Source: Janthinobacterium sp.
GTDB lineage: Bacteria; Pseudomonadota; Gammaproteobacteria; Burkholderiales; Chitinibacteraceae
Assembly (NCBI GenBank): GCA_025360045.1
Contig: JANYCY010000065.1
Location: forward strand, 24,730-88,729
DNA length: 64,000 bases
Reading direction: 5' to 3'
The notes beneath the pieces were generated by a model, which was given only the letters and a program-made list of their open reading frames with translations, was not told the DNA's origin and ran no database searches. The position numbers and the translations under genes are program-made. Shown piece by piece: positions 18,886 through 28,700 of the stretch; position 1 is the stretch's first letter; each line of letters opens with the position of its first letter.

Positions 18886-19707
18886 ATGCGTTTAGATTTT
18901 AATGTGGTTTTAGTTGATGATGAAATTCATGATGATGATAGCAATTATGCTGCTAAAAAGTTAATTTCGGCGTTGAAGGAGCGAATCTTAAGTAAGGGAT
19001 TTGATCCTAAAGTTGAAACGTATAATAGTATTGACCAAGCAAATAAATCGCTATCATCTCCTAACAAGAATCGTAGAATTGATCTTTACCTAAGTGATAA
19101 CAATCTAGGTGCTGGATCTGTGCTCGGGGTAGAAAACTCTGAAAATGCCGGTATTGAGTATTATCTTGCGATAAGGAAAAAATTTATATGTGACTTTGTT
19201 TTATATACTCGTTCGTCAGTTGATAAAATAGTTGACTTTTTGGCTGCTGACTTGCTTGAAAAAAAAGACCCAAATTTATTTTCACGATTTACATTTGTTA
19301 GTCGTGGTTCTGGTGGTGATGTGTGGCATACGCCTGTTCTTGACTTGCTTGATCACATATTAACAAAACGAGAGGAGATTAATAATTTACGAGGATTGTT
19401 CGCACAAAAAACTGCGCAAATGCACGAAAAGTTATGCAAAATAGGCGCTAATGAAAAAAATTTTTTCGATTCAATTAATTTGGCATATAACACTCAAAAA
19501 ATCAGCTCTTTATTAAAAGATAATTTGCATATGGTTAGAGAGTATCGTAACGATATTCTTCATAATAATGAAGAGTTTTGTGATCAGAGAAACTGTTGGT
19601 CAATAAAATGCACTGTTTCTAAAAGTCAAATTACATTGTATGAAAACGACTTCAAAAAGGTGAGAAAAAATCTCGTAGAAACATTTGATGCGGTAATGGC
19701 TTTGTAA
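18886..19707 (+). CDS. Receiver-domain protein with C-terminal HEPN-like RNxxxH motif
   Basis: A 273-residue soluble protein. The N-terminal part resembles a response-regulator receiver: VVLVDDE with D11/D12, a strand ending at D71 (LYLSDNNLG), the probable phosphoacceptor, and FVLYT108R for the switch Thr. The usual Lys is replaced by Arg (FVSR140). The C-terminal part (about 155-273) is helical, with no DNA-binding helix-turn-helix that I can see. It contains VREYRNDILH, in which R221-N222-x3-H226 fits the RNxxxH motif of HEPN ribonucleases. I infer an RNase-type effector gated by phosphorylation. The start follows the upstream stop directly; a terminator follows at 19787. Confidence 0.75.
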   Translation: MRLDFNVVLVDDEIHDDDSNYAAKKLISALKERILSKGFDPKVETYNSIDQANKSLSSPNKNRRIDLYLSDNNLGAGSVLGVENSENAGIEYYLAIRKKFICDFVLYTRSSVDKIVDFLAADLLEKKDPNLFSRFTFVSRGSGGDVWHTPVLDLLDHILTKREEINNLRGLFAQKTAQMHEKLCKIGANEKNFFDSINLAYNTQKISSLLKDNLHMVREYRNDILHNNEEFCDQRNCWSIKCTVSKSQITLYENDFKKVRKNLVETFDAVMAL

Positions 19708-19786
19708 TTTATTTCTTCGATGAACTCTCATCTGGTTAATAATTCTGATTATCTTAATTGTTAAATAATTTATAATTTTAAGAAAT

Positions 19787-19812
19787 AGCCCGCATTCGCG
19801 GGCTTTTTTTTG
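19787..19812 (+). terminator. Rho-independent terminator of the methyltransferase-GHKL-receiver operon
   Basis: The stem AGCCCGC/GCGGGCT with an ATTC loop is followed by eight or more T residues, 80 bases after the receiver-gene stop. It marks the right edge of the AT-rich cassette. From here to 20075 I see no gene; a short tandem repeat lies at 19885-19920. Confidence 0.9.
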
Positions 19813-19884
19813 TCTGGTGTTTGCGTGGCCTAGTTGATCGCTGCGGTGGTGGTATTGGTGGGCAGCGATGGTTTCGATTCGTTT

Positions 19885-19920
19885 TAGGTTGAGTAGGTTG
19901 AGTAGGTTGAGTAGGTTGAG
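19885..19920. repeat. Four tandem copies of a 9-bp unit (TAGGTTGAG)
   Basis: Four perfect head-to-tail copies of TAGGTTGAG occupy 36 bases in the non-coding stretch between the cassette terminator and fba. Such tracts can vary in copy number by slippage. No gene in either direction depends on it as far as can be seen. Confidence 0.85.
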
Positions 19921-20074
19921 TTTGTAGTCTTGGAAGATATTGACGTAGCGGCGGTGGTTTGGGGCTTCAAGTTGTGTAGATAGCAAATTGTGATGTTGGA
20001 ATTAGTGCAAGGCAAACCTTGCACGTAGAGCTGCTTGGGCAGCTTGCAAAACCATACGGCTTACGGCCTTCAAT

Positions 20075-20112
20075 AAAAAGGGTGAGCACGATCTCTCGTG
20101 CTCACCCTTTTT
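20075..20112 (-). terminator. Terminator of fba, probably bidirectional
   Basis: A perfect 16-bp stem (20076-20091 with 20096-20111, core GGGTGAGCACGA) and a four-base loop, with A-run on one side and T-run on the other. It lies 16 bases beyond the fba stop on the minus strand. Confidence 0.9.
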
Positions 20113-20127
20113 ATTAATGCTTAATAT

Positions 20128-21171
20128 TTATGCCTTGTTATACCGCAACGCCATTTTCTCCAGCGATACCGGTTTCATTTTCTCTGCCATCCCTGCCGCG
20201 CCAAAGGCGTCGTAGCGGGCTTCGCATATTTCGCGCATGGCGACGATGGCGGGTTTTAGGTAGGCGCGGGGGTCGAAATCGGCAGGGTGCATGGCCAAAT
20301 GACGGCGGATGGCGGCGGTCATGGCTAGGCGCAAATCGGTGTCGATATTGATTTTGCGTACGCCGTACTGGATGGCGCGGCGGATTTCTTCTACGGGAAC
20401 TCCCCATGTAGGTTTTAGCTCAGCACCGTATTTGCGCATTTCTTCCAGCAATTCTTGCGGCACACTGGATGAGCCATGCATCACTAAATGCACATCAGGG
20501 ATGACGGCGTTAATGGCACGCACGCGATCAATCGCTAACACTTCGCCGCAAGGTGGCTTGGTAAATTTATACGCGCCGTGGCTGGTGCCGATGGCAATCG
20601 CCAGAGCATCTACACCCGTGGCTTTCACAAAAGCCAGCGCTTCTTGCGGATCAGTCAGCATTTCGGCATGGCTTAAGACACGGTTTGCGCCTACGCCGTC
20701 TTCTTCTTCGCCCATGCCGGTTTCTAAACTACCCAAACAGCCCAGTTCACCCTCTACCGATACCCCACAAGCATGCGCCATGCGTACCACTTCGGCAGTA
20801 ACAGCGGCATTGTAAGCGTAGTCTGATGGGGTCTTGCCGTCTTGCAATAAGGAGCCGTCCATCATCACGCTGGTAAAGCCCATTTTGATGGCGGTCATAC
20901 ATACTGCGGGGCTAACACCGTGATCTTGGTGCATCACGATAGGTAGATGCGGGTAGCTGGCAACGGCGCCTTCGATCAGTGTTTTTAGAAATTGCTCGCC
21001 TGCATATTTACGCGCACCGGCACTGGCTTGCAGGATAACGGGGCTGGAAGTGGCATCAGCCGCCTGCAGAATAGCCTGCACCTGCTCAAGATTGTTGACG
21101 TTAAATGCGGGAACGCCATAACCGTGTTCGGCGGCGTGATCGAGAACTTGGCGGAGGGATACGAGTGACAT
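20128..21171 (-). CDS. fba: Class II fructose-1,6-bisphosphate aldolase
   Basis: A 347-residue zinc enzyme that interconverts fructose 1,6-bisphosphate with dihydroxyacetone phosphate and glyceraldehyde 3-phosphate. Visible sites are the HQDHG zinc/catalytic region, [24 protein letters not shown] and [10 protein letters not shown], and the phosphate-binding KINIDTDLR. The ATG at 21171 gives the family start ([20 protein letters not shown]); a longer frame upstream is not conserved in style. It lies on the same strand as the cupin gene and pgk, another glycolytic enzyme, as often seen in betaproteobacteria (pgk-pyk-fba region). Confidence 0.95.
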   Translation of the reverse strand: MSLVSLRQVLDHAAEHGYGVPAFNVNNLEQVQAILQAADATSSPVILQASAGARKYAGEQFLKTLIEGAVASYPHLPIVMHQDHGVSPAVCMTAIKMGFTSVMMDGSLLQDGKTPSDYAYNAAVTAEVVRMAHACGVSVEGELGCLGSLETGMGEEEDGVGANRVLSHAEMLTDPQEALAFVKATGVDALAIAIGTSHGAYKFTKPPCGEVLAIDRVRAINAVIPDVHLVMHGSSSVPQELLEEMRKYGAELKPTWGVPVEEIRRAIQYGVRKINIDTDLRLAMTAAIRRHLAMHPADFDPRAYLKPAIVAMREICEARYDAFGAAGMAEKMKPVSLEKMALRYNKA

Positions 21172-21312
21172 GGCTAAGATCCAGAATATTGTTGCTGCGA
21201 TGCAACACATATTAGTATTCCACGCCTCCCTATCCAATCGGGAGTAACGTCATTCGGGAAAACGCTAAAACCACTTTGTAGCCGTTTTAGCGTCTATTTC
21301 ACTTATCTCAAC

Positions 21313-21828
21313 TCAAAAAGGCCCATTTGATTCACCTAGTTGATCGGGCAAACCATCATGCTCACCCAGATGATGCTTAGGTACATCTTGCCAATGAAGA
21401 TCGCCAATCTCGGCATTTCTTTTTGGGTGCAGCGGGTAATCTACTTTATTGTCGGCTCGTTTGGTCTCGCCCACCACCAGCAAACGAACATCGCTCGTGG
21501 TGTTATTGATAAACACATGGGCGATGCCTGTGCCAGGCGGAAAACCCACGGCGTCCCCCGCCTCCAAGCGATGCAATACGCCATCTAGCCAGCAATCAGG
21601 GTTGCCTTCGATCACGTAAACGAACTCTTCTTCGGTTTTTTCAGAATGCGGCCAACAGGTGCGTCGGCCTGGCGGTAATAGCTCGTGATGGATGCCTAAG
21701 CGGCTCAGGCCAAAAGTGCGGCCAAAAGGCGAGCCTATGCTTAGCTTTTCTAAGCTCTTGGGATAACAGGCATGATCTTCTTCTTGGATTTCTTGCCAAT
21801 GCTTGATAAACGGGGGCCGAGTCGTCAT
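21313..21828 (-). CDS. Cupin-domain protein
   Basis: A 171-residue protein with one cupin fold: the first motif PPGRRTCWPHSEKTEEEFVYV, the second GDAVGFPPGTGIAHVFINN. The metal-binding His/Glu pattern is largely present (H-x3-TEEE, and a later His). A member of the broad sugar-isomerase or regulator-like cupin group; the substrate cannot be told. It lies between fba and pgk on the same strand, downstream of the pgk terminator, so probably has its own promoter. Confidence 0.8.
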   Translation of the reverse strand: MTTRPPFIKHWQEIQEEDHACYPKSLEKLSIGSPFGRTFGLSRLGIHHELLPPGRRTCWPHSEKTEEEFVYVIEGNPDCWLDGVLHRLEAGDAVGFPPGTGIAHVFINNTTSDVRLLVVGETKRADNKVDYPLHPKRNAEIGDLHWQDVPKHHLGEHDGLPDQLGESNGPF

Positions 21829-21854
21829 TGCTTATCCTCTCAGAGATTTTACCG

Positions 21855-21886
21855 CTAAAAAAAACGCCAGCAGATTTGCTGGCGTT
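21855..21886 (-). terminator. Terminator of pgk
   Basis: The stem AACGCCAGCA/TGCTGGCGTT (21863-21872 with 21877-21886) with a four-base loop is followed on the minus strand by a run of T residues. It lies 18 bases downstream of the pgk stop. Confidence 0.88.
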
Positions 21887-21903
21887 GATCTTACAAAAGG
21901 GGC

Positions 21904-23076
21904 TTAAGCGCCGCGTTGTTCCAGAATCTCTACGGCTGGCAATACTTTACCTTCGAGGAACTCAAGGAATGCGCCGCCGCCGGTTGAGATATAGCTAACA
22001 TCATTAGCAATATCGTACTTAGCCACAGCGGCCAGTGTGTCGCCCCCACCAGCAATCGAAAACGCTGGGGACGCAGCAATTGCGCGGGCCAGCACTTCGG
22101 TGCCTTTACCAAACTGATCAAATTCAAATACGCCCACTGGGCCATTCCAAACAATCGTACCGGCTGTTTTCAATACTTCAGCTAAGCGTGCTGCGGTGTC
22201 TGGGCCGATATCAAAAATCATATCATCGCTTGCAACATCACCAATGGCCTTAACCACAGCTGGCTCAGTTGGGGAGAATTGCTTACCAATCACGACATCT
22301 GTTGGCAAAGGCACATCGCCGCCACGGGCACGGATTTTGGCGATCACGCGCTTGGCGTTGTCGACCAGATCGGCTTCGGCTAAAGATTTACCCACTTCAT
22401 GGCCTTCGGCCAGCAAGAAGGTATTGGCAATCCCGCCACCCACGATCAGGTAATCCACTTTATCAGCCAAAGATTCAAGAATAGTCAGCTTGGTCGATAC
22501 CTTAGAGCCAGCCACAATCGCTACCAGCGGGGAAGCTGGCGCTTTCAGGGCTTTACCCAAAGCATCTAACTCGCCCGCCATCAACAGGCCCGCTGCCGCG
22601 ATTGGGGCAAATTTAGCCACGGCATGTGTAGACGCTTCGGCGCGGTGAGCTGTACCAAAAGCATCGTTTACAAATACATCGCACAGCGCAGCGTAGGCTT
22701 GGCCTAGCTCATCAGTGTTTTTCTTTTCGCCCTTATTGCAGCGCACATTTTGCAGCAGTACCAGCTCGCCTGCTTTGACTACAAAACCGTTGAAATCATT
22801 CACCACGACCACATTGCGGCCCATTAATTCGCCAAGGCGTTTGGCCACAGGAGCAAGATCATCTGCGGGCTGAAATTCGCCTTCAGTAGGGCGGCCCAGA
22901 TGGCTCATCACCATCACGCCAGCGCCCGCTTGCAGCGCCGCCTCAATCGTAGGAATCGACGCGCGAATACGGGTGTCATCACCAATCACGCCGTCTTTCA
23001 ATGGCACATTCAGGTCTGCACGGATCAGTACTTTTTTGCCCGCTAAATCAAGCTCGGTCATCTTGCGAAAAGCCAT
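21904..23076 (-). CDS. pgk: Phosphoglycerate kinase
   Basis: A 390-residue cytosolic enzyme that makes ATP from 1,3-bisphosphoglycerate and ADP. Family sites include [13 protein letters not shown] with the substrate Arg/Asp residues, [13 protein letters not shown], the [14 protein letters not shown] segment, [16 protein letters not shown] and the nucleotide-binding [11 protein letters not shown] with [10 protein letters not shown] chose ATG at 23076 because AAAGGA lies upstream at normal spacing; the frame stays open a further 140 codons without family resemblance. It diverges from the MFS gene over about 120 bases. Confidence 0.96.
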   Translation of the reverse strand: MAFRKMTELDLAGKKVLIRADLNVPLKDGVIGDDTRIRASIPTIEAALQAGAGVMVMSHLGRPTEGEFQPADDLAPVAKRLGELMGRNVVVVNDFNGFVVKAGELVLLQNVRCNKGEKKNTDELGQAYAALCDVFVNDAFGTAHRAEASTHAVAKFAPIAAAGLLMAGELDALGKALKAPASPLVAIVAGSKVSTKLTILESLADKVDYLIVGGGIANTFLLAEGHEVGKSLAEADLVDNAKRVIAKIRARGGDVPLPTDVVIGKQFSPTEPAVVKAIGDVASDDMIFDIGPDTAARLAEVLKTAGTIVWNGPVGVFEFDQFGKGTEVLARAIAASPAFSIAGGGDTLAAVAKYDIANDVSYISTGGGAFLEFLEGKVLPAVEILEQRGA

Positions 23077-23200
23077 GGTGGATTCCTTTGGAATGGTGAA
23101 TAAGTAAGTGTCATTACAAATACGCAAGCAGAGCATAACGCCCCAGCCCCACCTGCGCTTAAGATGTTTTACGCATTTTAACATACTGATTCTGAGATCT

Positions 23201-24415
23201 ATGAAGCCAGCACCTGCACTATTGCGTAATCGCAATTTCCTTTTACTTTGGTTGGCCAGCTTAATTAGCAACTTTGCGCTCGCCATCGCCATGCTGGCCG
23301 AAACATGGCTGGTGATCAAAACGCTAGGCGCAAAAGAGCAATTGGGGCTGGTGATGATCGCCGGATCAGTGCCGCGCATTATGTTGATGGCCGTCGGCGG
23401 CGTGCTGGCCGACCGGATGAAACGCAGCCATATCATTCTGGCCTCGGTGGGCTTACGCGTGCTCTTGCTGTTTGTGTTGGTGGGAATCATTGCCAACGAT
23501 CAGCTCAGCATTGGCGTGATGGTGGGCTTTGCACTGATTTATGGTGCGCTGGATGCTTTTTTCTGGCCTGCACGCGATGCACTCGTCCCCAATATTGTGG
23601 CGGATAGCGATTTAACCCGCGCCAATTCCATTATGCTGACGACCAATCAAGTGGGTCTGGTGTTTGGCCCCGTACTGGGCGGCACCATGCTGGCTTTGTT
23701 TAGCTATGAGATGGTGTTCTCACTCACGGCCATCATGCTCGCCGCCGGGCTGCTGGCTATCGCGCTGATCCGTGAGCCTGAACTATTGGCAAATCGCAAG
23801 CGATTCAATATGCTCAGCGAGCTAAAAGAAGGCATGCAATATATGATTCAAACGCCCGTGCTGCGGGCCTTGATGCTGATTTATGCTGCGGCCAATTTAC
23901 TCTTTATGGGCCCATTGGGATTAGGTATACCGCTGGTCGTTACTGATCTATTACAAGGCAGCGCCAGCACACTTTCCTTTATGCAAAGCGCTTTTGCAGC
24001 GGGCATGGTGCTGGGCGGGCTGCTGCTCACCCTTTACCCGCCCACCCAAAAACGCTTGCTGATGATTACTGTGGTGATTGCCATCGAAGGTCTACTTTTG
24101 GCCTCCTTAGCACTCGCCACTTGGCTGCCCGTAGCATTAGCGCTGCAAGTCCTAATTGGCCTCGGCGTTGCCGCCAATAATGTGCCGATGATGTCGCTGA
24201 TCCAGCATTACACCGACAAACAAAAACTAGGGCGGATTATGAGCCTAAATTCAATGGCCTCCATGGGCCTAGCCCCGCTTTCCTACGCTCTGGTGACTGC
24301 CTTATTTTCTATGCATATCAGCATTCAGTGGGTGCTATCGGTATTTGGCCTGCTACTGGCGCTGCTGATGGTGGGGATGACCATGAAGATGCAGGTCATC
24401 AGAGAAGTTGACTAG
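23201..24415 (+). CDS. MFS transporter (MFS_3/EntS-like exporter)
   Basis: A 404-residue inner-membrane protein with about 12 hydrophobic segments in two halves. It starts [20 protein letters not shown], typical of the branch of major facilitator proteins that includes the enterobactin exporter EntS. The loop between helices 2 and 3 shows a [11 protein letters not shown] motif equivalent to the MFS signature. Substrate unknown. The ATG at 23201 has GAG a few bases upstream; the open frame extends upstream to 23108 but that part is not membrane-like. It diverges from pgk and converges with the yfaZ-like gene over a shared terminator. Confidence 0.85.
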   Translation: MKPAPALLRNRNFLLLWLASLISNFALAIAMLAETWLVIKTLGAKEQLGLVMIAGSVPRIMLMAVGGVLADRMKRSHIILASVGLRVLLLFVLVGIIANDQLSIGVMVGFALIYGALDAFFWPARDALVPNIVADSDLTRANSIMLTTNQVGLVFGPVLGGTMLALFSYEMVFSLTAIMLAAGLLAIALIREPELLANRKRFNMLSELKEGMQYMIQTPVLRALMLIYAAANLLFMGPLGLGIPLVVTDLLQGSASTLSFMQSAFAAGMVLGGLLLTLYPPTQKRLLMITVVIAIEGLLLASLALATWLPVALALQVLIGLGVAANNVPMMSLIQHYTDKQKLGRIMSLNSMASMGLAPLSYALVTALFSMHISIQWVLSVFGLLLALLMVGMTMKMQVIREVD

Positions 24416-24420
24416 CAGCC

Positions 24421-24455
24421 ACAAAAAAACGCAGCCACCGCTGCGTTTTTTTGTA
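24421..24455. terminator. Bidirectional terminator between MFS and YfaZ-like genes
   Basis: An ACGCAG/CTGCGT stem flanked by an A-run on the left and a T-run on the right lies between two convergent stop codons, so it can end both transcripts. Confidence 0.9.
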
Positions 24456-24463
24456 AAACACGA

Positions 24464-24997
24464 TTAAAAGTTAAGCTGTGCGCCTACATACAGGCCATCG
24501 GCCATGCTCACCGAGCGGTTGCCATCTTTACCTTTCACATGGCTGTACTGATAACCCGCATCCAGCGAGACCATTCTGGTCATATCCCAGCGAACACCTG
24601 CCCGCATTTCTTTGTAATTATCTACGCCATCAGACGCCAAGCCTGATGGTGCGAAATAGCCTTGGCCATAAACAGTAAACGCGCCAACAGGAATATCTAC
24701 CCCGCCACCTAAAGCAGCTGCGTAATGATTATCTTGATGCTTTAAATCCATATACACCAGCTTGCCGCCTGCTTTAAGCTTGGCGATCCCCAACGGCGCT
24801 TGTACGCCAAGGCCCAAAGAGCCCACATTGCCACGACCATCATTCGTCAGCCAATCAGCGCTGGTAGTCATCAAAAGCAAGCTGCCTTCATAGGATGCGC
24901 CAAAAAAGCCATCGCCCACTCTAGCGGTTAAATCACCCGCTTGTGCTGCCATAGGCAAAGACAGCGCCAAAATTGCGCCTAAAAGTGTTTTCTTCAT
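24464..24997 (-). CDS. YfaZ-family outer membrane protein
   Basis: A 177-residue protein with a clear signal peptide (MKKTLLGAILALSLPMAAQA, cut before GDLTARVGDG). The mature part alternates polar and hydrophobic residues and ends in an aromatic residue (GAQLNF), as in small outer-membrane beta-barrels. Segments such as ASYEGSLLLMTTSADWLTND and the terminal VGAQLNF fit the YfaZ family. Function unknown. The ATG at 24997 has GGAG upstream; a longer open frame to 25174 is not needed. Sure of the envelope location, less of the exact family. Confidence 0.75.
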   Translation of the reverse strand: MKKTLLGAILALSLPMAAQAGDLTARVGDGFFGASYEGSLLLMTTSADWLTNDGRGNVGSLGLGVQAPLGIAKLKAGGKLVYMDLKHQDNHYAAALGGGVDIPVGAFTVYGQGYFAPSGLASDGVDNYKEMRAGVRWDMTRMVSLDAGYQYSHVKGKDGNRSVSMADGLYVGAQLNF

Positions 24998-25709
24998 GCC
25001 AGCTCCAGCTGTTTTATCAAGGATATCGGCCAGATAGTAAGCTGATAAAACACTCTTTGAGTAGGCGATTAATCCCCGTTTTAATTTCCAATTTTTACGA
25101 CAAATAAATAAAGCCCACTCAAAGTGGGCACTATTCTTGCTTGGGGATGCTCTTATCAGATCGATACTGCTCATGATTTGATAGCCCTCTACATAAAGAA
25201 TTAAAGAATAAAACGCCAGCGCTGAATATATTGAAGAACAGGTTTAAATTAACCAGACCCCGCTAAGATAAAAGCAGAAGAAGCACAAACCAAACAAGCT
25301 AAATAAAATAGCGGCGATGCCTTATCTATAACACCATATAATTAATACAAAACGAAGCAAGCGGCAAAAGTAGCCATAAATAGCGGCAAAATTTTCCGCT
25401 AAACATTCACTCTTAAAAGTGCCGCTCTATAACTTATTTAGTAAGCAATAAAAACTTGAAAAAAATACACTTATCATCTACTAGAAAATAAATTAGCTTA
25501 CAAAAATACAAATCAAAAACAAGTATTAAAGTTATTTAATAATGAACCGATAAATGGCTAGTTATTACAAATAATCGAAGAACTACCACGCATCTTATGT
25601 ACAGAACAGGGGATAAATTCCTCTGTATCATAAGGGATTGGATCTCATGTTTTAAAAGTATTGGGTGTAAGAATCACAGACCTGCTTTTATCACTTGTAA
25701 TTGGATAGC
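24998..25709. other. AT-rich intergenic region upstream of the giant repeat gene
   Basis: About 710 bases without a supportable gene. A small GCCCACT/AGTGGGC hairpin lies at 25113-25129. The stretch 25300-25700 is strongly AT-rich, unlike the coding DNA on both sides, and probably holds a long regulated promoter or leader for the giant gene. I could not assign a promoter with confidence. Confidence 0.5.
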
Positions 25710-28700
25710 ATGATGAGTGTCTTTACTGGCATGACCACCAGCCAAATAGCGGAATTGACCACAGCCCAAATAGCCAGTGTAAATACCGCTGCGATTGCCT
25801 CGCTTACAACAATCCAATTAGCGCAATTTAACACCCGCCAAATAGCCGCATTATCTAGCACACAAATTAGCTTGGGCCTAAGCACCGAGCAAATTATTGC
25901 GCTGACAAGTAATCAAATCCAATCCCTCAGCAGCACTCAAATTACGGCATTGACCAGTAAGCAAATTGCCGCCTTAGAAAGCAGCGATTTTGCCGTACTC
26001 AGCACGGCAGCAATTAGCAGCTTAAACACCCTGCAACTCAGAGCGCTCAATAGCGATCAAATCGTTGCACTCTCCAGCACTCAAGCTGCCGCGCTCAGCC
26101 TGACGCAAGTGGCGTCGCTATCTACCTCGCAACTGGCCGCCTTAGAAACCAGCGATTTTGCCGCACTTAAAACCAGCGCCATCGCCGCGCTATCTAGCAG
26201 CCAAATCAACGCCCTAAGCACCAGCCAAATTGCCGCACTCAACTCTAATCAAGCAGCGGCGCTCAGCAGTACGCAACTTGCCGCGATGTCGACAGCGCAA
26301 CTGGCCGCGTTTGAAACCACTGATTTTGCCGTGCTCAAAACCAGTGCGATTGCGGCGCTTTCTAGCCAGCAAATCATGGCGCTCAGCAGTAGCCAAATCA
26401 TTGCGCTCAACTCAAACCAAGCGGCGGCGCTCACATCCAGCCAAGTGGCGGCGCTCTCTAGCACGCAATTACTGGCACTAGAAACAATCGATCTTGCTGT
26501 ACTTAAAACCAGCGCAATCGCAGCCTTATCGAGCGAGCAACTTAATGCGCTAAGCACGGGGCAAATTGCCAGCCTGAGTACAGGGCAAATTGCCGCCATC
26601 ACCACCGCCAATATGGCGAGCGGGCTAAATAGCAACCAAGTGATTGCGCTGACCACTCAGCAAGCTGCGGCGCTCAGCTCATCCCAAGTTGCCGCCTTAT
26701 CCACCAGCAATATCGCAGCACTTGAGACCAGCGATTTAGCCGTACTCAAAACCAGCGCCATTGCCGCAATATCCAGCGCGCAACTCAATGCGCTTACAAC
26801 TCAGCAAATTACCAGCCTGAGCACTAACCAAGTTGCCGCGATTAGCACCAGCAATATCGCCAATGGATTAAATAGCAGCCAAGTCATTGCGCTGACCACT
26901 CAGCAGGCTGCGGCGCTCAGCTCATCCCAAGTCGCCGCCTTATCGACCAGCAATATCGCAGCACTGGAAACCAGCGATTTAGCCGCACTCAAAACCAGCG
27001 CCATTGCCGCTATTTCTAGTGCCCAGCTTAATGCGCTTACGACTCAGCAAATTGCCAGCCTAAGCACAGGGCAAATTGCAGCAATTAGCACGGCGAATAT
27101 GGCGGACGGATTAAATAGTAGCCAAGTCATTGCGCTGACCACTCAGCAGGCTGCGGCGCTCAGCTCATCCCAAGTGGCCGCCTTATCCACCAGTAATATC
27201 GCAGCACTTGAAACCAGCGATTTAGCGGTACTCAAAACCAGCGCCATTGCCGCTATTTCTAGTGCCCAGCTTAATGCGCTCACAACTCAGCAAATTGCCA
27301 GCCTAAGCACCGGCCAAGTTGCTGCAATTAGCACCAGCAATATCGCCAATGGATTAAATAGTAACCAAGTCATTGCGCTGACCACTCAGCAAGCCGCAAC
27401 GCTGAGTTCATCCCAAGTGGCCGCCTTATCCACCAGTAATATCGCAGCACTTGAGACCAGTGATTTAGCGGTACTCAAAACCAGCGCAGTCGCCGCCCTT
27501 TCCAGCCAGCAGCTCAATGCCTTAATCACCAAGCAAATCGATGTACTGAGCACGAGCCAAGCTGCGGCACTCACCACGGCGCAAGTTTTAGCCATGTCGA
27601 CCAGTAATCTAGCCGCGCTGACAACGGCAAATTTGATTGCGCTTAAAACATCGGCCATTGCTGTCCTTACTAGCAATCAGATCGCCAGCCTAAGTAGCGA
27701 TCAAATTGCCAGCCTAAGCACCCATCAAATCGTGGCTCTAGATAGCCTCAGTCTAAGCGGCGGGCTAAATAGTAGTCAGATTGTGGCGCTGACAACCAGC
27801 CAAGCCGCCGTACTTAGCTCCGCTCAAGTGGCGGCATTAACGACCAGCAATCTAGCCGCAATGGAAACGCGCGATGTAGTCGCCCTCAAAACCAGCGCCA
27901 TTGCGGCTTTAAACTCAAGCCAAGTCAATGCGCTGACAACAGATCAGATTGCTAATTTAAGCAGCAACCAAATCAGCGTCATCACCACCGCAAGTGTCGC
28001 CAATGGCCTAACAAGCAGTCAGATTGTGGCACTCAACACCAGCCAAGCCGCCACTTTAAGCAGCGCCCAAGTGGCAGCGCTATCGACCGCTAATCTGGCA
28101 GCGATGGAAACGCGCGACATTGTTGCGCTTAAAACCAGCGCCATTGCCGCTTTAAACACCGCGCAAGTGGCGGCATTAACCACCGATCAAATCTCTCATC
28201 TCACCACCAGCCAAATCGTGGCTTTAAGCACGGCCGATATTGCCTATGGCCTAAACAGCAGCCAGATTGTGGCCCTGACATCAATCCAAACCGCAGCCTT
28301 AACGACAGCCCAAGTGGCGGCGCTTTCAACGACTAATCTTGCGGCAATGGAAAGCAGCGACTTTGCCGCGCTCACGACCAATGCCATTGCGGCCTTAGCC
28401 AGTAATCAAATTCAAGCCCTGACCTCAGATCAAACCGTGGCCCTGAGCACCGCTCAGGCGGCAACGCTGTCTTCCAGACAAATTGCTGCCTTATCCAGCA
28501 GTAATATCGCAGCATTAGAAACGGCCGATTTAAGCGTACTCAAAACCAGCGCTATTGCTGTCCTTAGCAGTAGCCAAATCGCCGCAATGAGCAGCAGCCA
28601 AATAGCGAGCTTAACCACTACGCAAATAGTGGCACTGAATACCGCAGCCATCGCCAATGGGCTAAACAGCAGTCAAATCGTCGCGCTGAGCACCAGCCAA

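Noticed and set aside
19600..19986. A 128-codon minus-strand frame across the end of the receiver gene and the 9-bp tandem repeat
   Set aside because: It overlaps the receiver gene and the terminator, includes a Leu-Asn run created by the tandem repeat, and has no ribosome-binding site.
19700..20127. Possible tRNA or attachment site at the right edge of the methyltransferase cassette
   Set aside because: I found no cloverleaf, and no direct repeat matching the left edge near 15420-15510.
23077..23496. An N-terminal extension of pgk by 140 codons
   Set aside because: The good ribosome-binding site and the family start are at 23076. The extension overlaps the divergent MFS gene.
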